DNA of 64,000 nt from Pontibacterium sp964228735 (GTDB lineage: Bacteria > Pseudomonadota > Gammaproteobacteria > Pseudomonadales > Balneatricaceae). This document shows positions 58,924 through 64,000 of the stretch, in pieces; within the stretch, counting starts at the first letter, position 1; every line of letters starts with the position of its first letter. The notes beneath the pieces are model-generated. The model had not been told where the DNA came from and searched no databases. It saw only the letters and a list, made by a program, of their open reading frames with translations. The stretch lies in NCBI RefSeq assembly GCF_964228735.1, contig NZ_CAXRBQ010000075.1, positions 1-64,000 on the forward strand, given 5' to 3'. The position numbers and the translations under genes were made by a program.

Positions 58924-59671
58924 ATTTTTCTCCCACCTCGACGCATGAATCGATCAGCGTACCTTCGTCACCGCCCAGTACCAGATTCGCCAGCGCACCC
59001 GGTTTATTCATGTTAAAAACGCGAATAGGCATGTCATGGTCACGGGTCAGACAGATCGCCGTCAAATCCATAACACCCAATTGTTTTTCGATAGCCACAT
59101 CGTAGCTAACGTGAAGATATCGTTTGGCAGATGGATCTTTCATCGGGTCAGCCGTGAAAACGCCATCAACCTTAGTAGCTTTAATTACGACATCCGCCTC
59201 TACCTCAATTCCGCGTAAACAGGCAGCAGAATCAGTGGTAAAGAACGGGTTACCCGTACCTGCCGAGAAGATAACCACATCTCCCTGACTCAGGTAACGC
59301 ATCGCATTACGACGATCATAATGGTCAACAACACCGCTCATTGGAATAGCGGACATTACACGGGTAGCGATATTGCTACGCTCCAGCGCATCACGCATCG
59401 CCAACGCATTCATCACAGTCGCCAGCATTCCCATATGGTCACCGGTCACTCGATCCATACCTGCCGAGCTTAGCGCAGCACCACGAAACAGGTTGCCGCC
59501 GCCGATTACCATACCGACCTGAACACCAATACCCACCAACTGGCCAATTTCCAAGGCCATGCGGTCGAGCACCTTCGGATCAATACCGAAATTCTCATCC
59601 CCCATCAACGCTTCGCCGCTAAGCTTCAGCAGTATCCTTTTGTATTTAGACTGTTTTTCAGTGGCAGGCAT
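58913..59671 (-). CDS. pyrH: UMP kinase
   Basis: PyrH phosphorylates UMP to UDP. The 252-residue amino-acid-kinase-fold enzyme has KRILLKLSGEALMG, GVVIGGGNLFRGA, the substrate region DHMGMLATVMNALAMRDAL and FTTDSAACLRGIEVEAD. It precedes frr with an 11-bp overlap and follows tsf. Confidence 0.97.
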   Translation of the reverse strand: MPATEKQSKYKRILLKLSGEALMGDENFGIDPKVLDRMALEIGQLVGIGVQVGMVIGGGNLFRGAALSSAGMDRVTGDHMGMLATVMNALAMRDALERSNIATRVMSAIPMSGVVDHYDRRNAMRYLSQGDVVIFSAGTGNPFFTTDSAACLRGIEVEADVVIKATKVDGVFTADPMKDPSAKRYLHVSYDVAIEKQLGVMDLTAICLTRDHDMPIRVFNMNKPGALANLVLGGDEGTLIDSCVEVGEKYAE

Positions 59672-59724
59672 CTAAGAATTCTCCGCTCGAAATGAGGTCA
59701 CAAGAGTGTATCAGGAAAAGAGTC

Positions 59725-59754
59725 GGTTGCGCATGCGCCAAGTCATGCGCAACC
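59725..59754 (-). terminator. Hairpin between tsf and pyrH
   Basis: On the minus strand GGTTGCGCATG and CATGCGCAACC form a perfect 11-bp stem, followed by GACTCTTTTCC. It is a partial terminator or processing site that would lower pyrH-frr relative to tsf. Confidence 0.6.
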
Positions 59755-59771
59755 TGAGGTGTCAGGCGTGA

Positions 59772-60629
59772 TTAGCCTTTCAGCTGAGCCGCAACTTCTG
59801 CTGCGAAATCAACTTCTTCAACCTCGATACCTTCACCCACTTCAATACGGGTGAAAGATTTAACCACTGCGCCCGCGTCTTTCGCGAACTGACCTACTTT
59901 CAGGTCTGGGTTCTTAACGAATGGCTGCTCAACCAGGCTGTTTTCAGCCAGGAATTTGTTGATACGGCCAGTAACCATCTTCTCAGCGATCTCTGCAGGC
60001 TTGGAAGCCATGTCAGGCTGAGCCAGGATGATCTCTTTCTCTTTTGCTACAACGTCTTCTGGCATGTCTTCTTTGTTAACCACCTGTGGGTTAACAGCAG
60101 TTACGTGCATAGCAACGTCTTTAGCTGTTTCAGCGTTACCACCTTCCAGCACAACGATCGCAGCGATCTTGTTGTTGCTGTGAACGTACGCGTCTACAAC
60201 ATCGCCTTCTACAGCGAATACGCGACGAACAGTGATGTTCTCGCCGATTTTCTGAACCAGCGCTTCACGTGCAGCTACCAGCTCGTCAGTCATCAGCGCT
60301 TCAACGCTGTCTGCCTGGCTAGCTACCGCTGCTTCAGCAACAGTGTTTGCGAACGCAGCGAAGTTTTCGTCACGAGCAGCGAAGTCAGTTTCGGAGTTAA
60401 CTTCTACAGCAACCGCAGACTTGTTGTCAGCAGCTACTTTAATAACAACGATACCTTCAGCAGCAGTACGGCCAGCTTTCTTAGCAGCCTTCATGCCGGA
60501 CGCTTTACGCAGCTCTTCAATCGCCGCGTCGATGTCGCCGCCAGCTTCGGTCAGCGCTTTTTTACATTCCATCATGCCCAGACCAGTACGGTCGCGCAGT
60601 TCTTTCACGTCCTTAGCAGAGAATGCCAT
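59772..60629 (-). CDS. tsf: Elongation factor Ts
   Basis: EF-Ts exchanges GDP for GTP on EF-Tu. The 285-residue protein has the UBA-like start (VKELRDRTGLGMMECKKALTE) and the TDFxxR loop in SETDFAARDENF, which contacts EF-Tu. The core and C-terminal modules follow. Strong codon bias. It follows rpsB across an attenuator-like terminator at 60675-60698. Confidence 0.97.
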   Translation of the reverse strand: MAFSAKDVKELRDRTGLGMMECKKALTEAGGDIDAAIEELRKASGMKAAKKAGRTAAEGIVVIKVAADNKSAVAVEVNSETDFAARDENFAAFANTVAEAAVASQADSVEALMTDELVAAREALVQKIGENITVRRVFAVEGDVVDAYVHSNNKIAAIVVLEGGNAETAKDVAMHVTAVNPQVVNKEDMPEDVVAKEKEIILAQPDMASKPAEIAEKMVTGRINKFLAENSLVEQPFVKNPDLKVGQFAKDAGAVVKSFTRIEVGEGIEVEEVDFAAEVAAQLKG

Positions 60630-60674
60630 TTTGAATACCTCTATAAATAGGATTAACGCTTAAAATCAAAATCG

Positions 60675-60698
60675 AAAAAAGGGGAGCAACGCTCCCCC
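60675..60698 (-). terminator. Attenuator-like terminator between rpsB and tsf
   Basis: On the minus strand GGGGAGC and GCTCCCC pair around GTT and are followed by T6. A partial terminator at this place sets the S2 to EF-Ts ratio in other bacteria. Confidence 0.85.
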
Positions 60699-60743
60699 TT
60701 CATGCCTGGCACGCAATTGTATCAGGCATCGTTGACAGCAGGA

Positions 60744-61484
60744 TTACTCTGCAGCTGCCTGATCTTCTTCAACTTCTACGAATTCGCCTTTAGCGCCACC
60801 CGCAGCTTCGGTACCTTCCAGGCACGCATCAGCAGCAGATTTAACGTAGATCTGAATAGCACGCAGAGCATCGTCGTTACCTGGGATAACGTAGTCAATG
60901 CCGTCTGGGTTGCTGTTAGTATCAACAACACCAATAACTGGGATACCCAGCTTGTTAGCTTCATTGACTGCGATACGCTCGTGATCAACGTCGATTACGA
61001 ACAGCGCGTCAGGCAGACCGCCCATGTCTTTGATACCGCCGATGGAACGTTCCAGCTTATCCATTTCACGCTGACGCATCAGCGCTTCTTTTTTGGTCAG
61101 CTTTTCGAAAGTACCATCCTGAGCCTGGGATTCCAGATCACGCAGACGACGGATAGACTGACGGATAGTCTTGTAGTTAGTCAGCATGCCACCCAACCAA
61201 CGGTGGTTGACGAAAGGCATACCTGCGCGTTCTGCTTCTTCTTTCACGATCTTGCTAGCAGCTCGTTTGGTACCAACGAACAGAACTTTGTTCTTGTTGG
61301 AAGCCATACCCTGAACAACGTCCAGTGCACCGTTCAGTGCAGGCAGAGTGTGCTCCAGGTTGATGATATGAATCTTGTTACGAGCACCAAAGATGAATTT
61401 GGACATCTTTGGGTTCCAGTAGCGAGTCTGGTGACCGAAGTGAACACCTGCTTTCAGCAGGTCGCGCATGCTAATTTTAGCCAT
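60744..61484 (-). CDS. rpsB: 30S ribosomal protein S2
   Basis: S2 is a small-subunit protein needed for S1 binding and initiation. The 246-residue protein has the family motifs MRDLLKAGVHFGHQTRYWNP, KMSKFIFGARNKIHIINLE and GGLPDALFVIDVDHE. It is the first gene of the rpsB-tsf unit, with map diverging upstream. Confidence 0.98.
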   Translation of the reverse strand: MAKISMRDLLKAGVHFGHQTRYWNPKMSKFIFGARNKIHIINLEHTLPALNGALDVVQGMASNKNKVLFVGTKRAASKIVKEEAERAGMPFVNHRWLGGMLTNYKTIRQSIRRLRDLESQAQDGTFEKLTKKEALMRQREMDKLERSIGGIKDMGGLPDALFVIDVDHERIAVNEANKLGIPVIGVVDTNSNPDGIDYVIPGNDDALRAIQIYVKSAADACLEGTEAAGGAKGEFVEVEEDQAAAE

Positions 61485-61489
61485 TATTA

Positions 61490-61600
61490 AATCCTGTAGT
61501 ATTTTGGGTTAAACCTCCACGTTCCCCATCGCCCAACCCCTTTGCAGAGGCACCCTGAACGACGTGACGGAGCGTGTGTGTTATGTATTGCGCAAAGCGC
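61490..61600 (-). promoter_or_regulatory. Putative rpsB leader (S2 autoregulatory RNA)
   Basis: The minus-strand leader reads GGTGCCTCTGCAAAGGGG, then GTGGAGGTTTAAC before the rpsB start. That resembles the S2 leader of other gammaproteobacteria, where S2 represses its own mRNA. The rpsB promoter is likely near the extended -10 TGGTATAAA at about 61617-61625. Confidence 0.4.
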
Positions 61601-61804
61601 ATTTTTGGAGCGCGGATTTATACCACAACACCCTCTATTTTTAAAGGGCGCATTCGCTTTCACCGGTAGCATTGCTACAATCTGGCAACAAGCAGTGCTC
61701 CGGTTATAACTTTTTATATAAAGAGCGGTACTGCGCGCTGTCCATATAAGGCAGAATAGCCTGTATAGAAGTTCTGTGTTGAGTGTTTAACGGACCCCTT
61801 GAAT

Positions 61805-62575
61805 ATGACCATTAAGATCAAAACCCCTGAAGAAATCGAAAAAATGCGTGTAGCAGGCCGCATGGCCGCTGAGGTTCTGGAGATGATCGAACCTCATATC
61901 CAGGTGGGCGTTACAACTAACGAGCTGAACCAGATCTGCCACGATTACATCGTCAATGAACAGGATGCGATCCCGGCGCCGCTAAACTACCACGGCTTCC
62001 CTAAATCGATCTGCACATCGGTTAACCAGGTTGTCTGTCACGGCATCCCAAATGACAAACCGTTGAAAAGCGGCGACATCATCAACGTAGACATCACTGT
62101 TATCAAAGATGGCTACCACGGCGACACCAGCAAGATGTTCTTTGTTGGTAAAGAACAACCACACGCACGCCGTCTGGTCGATATTACGCTGGAATGCCTG
62201 TACAAAGGCATCCGCCTGGTCAAACCTGGTGCTCGCCTGGGCGACATTGGCGCGGTAATCCAGCAGTACGCTGAACAAAACCACTATTCCGTTGTACGCG
62301 AATATTGCGGCCATGGCATTGGCGCCGAGTTCCACGAAGACCCACAGGTACTGCATTACGGCAAAGCAGGTACCGGCGCTGAGCTTCAGGAGGGCATGAT
62401 TTTTACCATCGAGCCAATGATCAACGCTGGCAAGCGCCATGTAAAACTGAATAAACACGATGGCTGGACGGTTGAAACTACCGACCGTCGCCTGTCCGCT
62501 CAGTGGGAACACACCATTCTGGTAACCGCTGACGGATATGAAGTATTAACTCTGCGCGAAGGCGAAAAGATCTAA
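61805..62575 (+). CDS. map: Methionine aminopeptidase, type I
   Basis: Map removes the start Met from new proteins. The 256-residue protein has the metal ligands: Asp in INVDITV, Asp in GYHGDTSKMF, His in CGHGIGAEFHEDP, Glu in FTIEPMIN and Glu near the C-terminus in QWEHTILV. ATG 61805 (MTIKIKTPEE) is preferred to the TTG at 61799. It diverges from rpsB and precedes glnD by 15 bp. Confidence 0.97.
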   Translation: MTIKIKTPEEIEKMRVAGRMAAEVLEMIEPHIQVGVTTNELNQICHDYIVNEQDAIPAPLNYHGFPKSICTSVNQVVCHGIPNDKPLKSGDIINVDITVIKDGYHGDTSKMFFVGKEQPHARRLVDITLECLYKGIRLVKPGARLGDIGAVIQQYAEQNHYSVVREYCGHGIGAEFHEDPQVLHYGKAGTGAELQEGMIFTIEPMINAGKRHVKLNKHDGWTVETTDRRLSAQWEHTILVTADGYEVLTLREGEKI

Positions 62576-62590
62576 CTAGCGGGCCCACCC

Positions 62591-64000
62591 ATGTCAAACG
62601 CTGCTGCTCACCACCAGGTTGCCGACATTGAACTGTTCAATGTCGAGGAATTTCGTAAGGCTCTGGCTGGAAGCAACCAGCCTATTCCCGTCCTGAAGCA
62701 AGCCCTGAAGGATGTGCGGGCGCGAATGGATGAACGCTTCCGAGAAGGCGAAGATATCCGCAAGCTGATCTACGGTCGCGCCTGGGTCATGGATATGGTC
62801 CTGGAAGCGATCTGGCAGCGTTTTGACTGGCCCGAAAGCAAACATATCGAGCTGATTGCCGTCGGTGGCTATGGCCGTGGCGAACTACATCCCTGCTCTG
62901 ATGTGGATATCCTGATTCTGATCGATGGCATCGAAGCGGAAAGCTACCACGATTCGATCAGTGGTTTTCTTACCCTGCTCTGGGATATCAATCTGGATAT
63001 CGGCTCCAGCGTGCGCACCATCGGCGAATGTTACGAGGAAGCGCGTAACGATATCACCATCGCCACCAACCTGATTGAATCCCGTCCTGTGGTGGGCAGT
63101 GGCGACCTGCACGCCCGCATGTACGACGAAGTGACATCGGAAGGTGCCTGGACCGACAAAGAGTTCTTCCGCGCCAAGATCAACGAGCAGCTAGACCGCC
63201 ACGAAAAGACCAACAACACCGAATACAACCTGGAACCCAACCTGAAGAACTCCCCCGGAGGCCTGCGCGATCTGCAGACCATTGGCTGGGTGGCGAAACG
63301 ACACTTCGGCTCCACTTATATTCGTGACTTGGTGGACGACGGTTTCCTCACAGAAAGTGAGCTGGATACCCTGAACAAGGGCGAGCTGTACCTGTGGACG
63401 GTGCGTTACGCGTTGCACATGGTTTGCAACCGCCACGACGATCGTCTGCTATTTGACCACCAGCGCGCGCTCGCCGAGATCTTCGGCTACCAAGACTCTG
63501 AAGGCGAACTGGCCGTTGAGCAGTTTATGGGTAAGTACTACCGTGTCGCCAAGGCGATGTCGGAGTTCAATCACATGCTGCTGCAGCACTTCGACGAAGC
63601 AATCCTGCGCACCGAAGACGAGCAAGTGTTCCACCCGCTCAACAAGCGCTTCCAGATCCACAACAACTTCATCGAGGTCACCTACGACAAGGTGTTTGAG
63701 CACCATCCGTTTGCCCTGATGGAGATCTTCGTCCTGATGGCGACCAATCCTCAGATCAAGGGTGTGCGTGCATCCACCATTCGCCTGATCCGCAACCATC
63801 GTCACCTGATCGACGAAGAGTTCCGCAATGACATCCGCAACACCTCCCTGTTTATGGAGCTGTTGCGCTGCCCGGATCGGGTCTCCACCGAACTGAAGCG
63901 GATGAACAAATACGGCATCCTCGGCCTGTACCTGCCGGAGTTCGGCAAGATCGTCGGCCAGATGCAGCATGACTTGTTCCATATCTACACCGTTGACGCA
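62591..64000 (+). CDS. glnD: PII uridylyltransferase/uridylyl-removing enzyme (cut by window end)
   Basis: GlnD uridylylates PII when glutamine is low and reverses this when it is high. The frame runs from ATG 62591 to the window edge (470 codons), so about half of the usual ~900 residues is visible. The nucleotidyltransferase site VGGYGRGELHPCSDVDILIL is intact, and NLKNSPGGLRDLQTIGWVAKR follows. The HD and ACT domains would be beyond the window. The position after map is standard. Confidence 0.96.
   Translation, partial: MSNAAAHHQVADIELFNVEEFRKALAGSNQPIPVLKQALKDVRARMDERFREGEDIRKLIYGRAWVMDMVLEAIWQRFDWPESKHIELIAVGGYGRGELHPCSDVDILILIDGIEAESYHDSISGFLTLLWDINLDIGSSVRTIGECYEEARNDITIATNLIESRPVVGSGDLHARMYDEVTSEGAWTDKEFFRAKINEQLDRHEKTNNTEYNLEPNLKNSPGGLRDLQTIGWVAKRHFGSTYIRDLVDDGFLTESELDTLNKGELYLWTVRYALHMVCNRHDDRLLFDHQRALAEIFGYQDSEGELAVEQFMGKYYRVAKAMSEFNHMLLQHFDEAILRTEDEQVFHPLNKRFQIHNNFIEVTYDKVFEHHPFALMEIFVLMATNPQIKGVRASTIRLIRNHRHLIDEEFRNDIRNTSLFMELLRCPDRVSTELKRMNKYGILGLYLPEFGKIVGQMQHDLFHIYTVDA

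Overview
The window is the chromosome of a marine-type gammaproteobacterium, most likely Oceanospirillales-like. The evidence is the Pseudomonas/Oceanospirillales gene order rpsB-tsf-pyrH-frr-uppS-cdsA-rseP-bamA-skp-lpxD-fabZ-lpxA-lpxB-rnhB-dnaE-accA-tilS-pyrG-eno-ftsB-truD-surE-pcm-(DUF368)-nlpD-rpoS-fdxA-mutS-pncC-recA-recX-alaS-lysC-csrA, together with a Na+-pumping oxaloacetate decarboxylase (oadGAB). Genus assignment from sequence alone is not safe.

Region A (1-6048) is accessory DNA. A leftward, translationally coupled operon (membrane protein, DUF3768 protein, PPP-type phosphatase, unknown protein) faces a rightward tyrosine recombinase and a small ribbon-helix-helix-like protein. The two directions share a compact, symmetric divergent promoter. 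An IS110-family element has split the phosphatase gene. A complete tRNA-Arg(CCT) at 5744 is followed by the broken 3' half of a second tRNA-Arg(CCT) at 6002-6048, so elements have accreted at this tRNA locus.

Region B (6034-15671) is a ~9.6 kb integrative island bounded by perfect 15-bp repeats of the tRNA-Arg 3' end. It carries a P4-type integrase, two small DNA-binding proteins (one AlpA-like), a run of unknown genes, an 11-bp-phased CCYGACAA repeat array, a C4-antisense-RNA-like leader in front of a possible Icd-type gene, and unknown membrane proteins. At its right end is a Panacea-domain protein plus a small membrane protein behind a perfect LexA box. No capsid, tail or conjugation gene is visible; it looks like a phage-satellite or P4-like island. 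The SOS-controlled Panacea/membrane-protein pair is my best candidate for an undescribed system.

Region C (15672-28480) is backbone: a TPR protein with a receiver domain lacking its phosphoacceptor Asp, a histone-deacetylase-family hydrolase, oadGAB, thiI, tRNA-Arg(ACG), tRNA-Ser(GCT), csrA, lysC and alaS. A minus-strand terminator at 17361-17400 with no gene in front of it suggests a small RNA.

Region D (28480-64000) is the DNA repair, stress, envelope and translation superoperon, ending inside glnD. Its main surprise is what is missing. dxr, ispD and ispF, the three MEP isoprenoid genes that sit in this gene order in E. coli and Pseudomonas, are all absent, with the junctions closed to a few bases; kdsA is also absent between pyrG and eno. 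uppS is present, so isoprenoid precursors must come from relocated MEP genes or from a mevalonate pathway.
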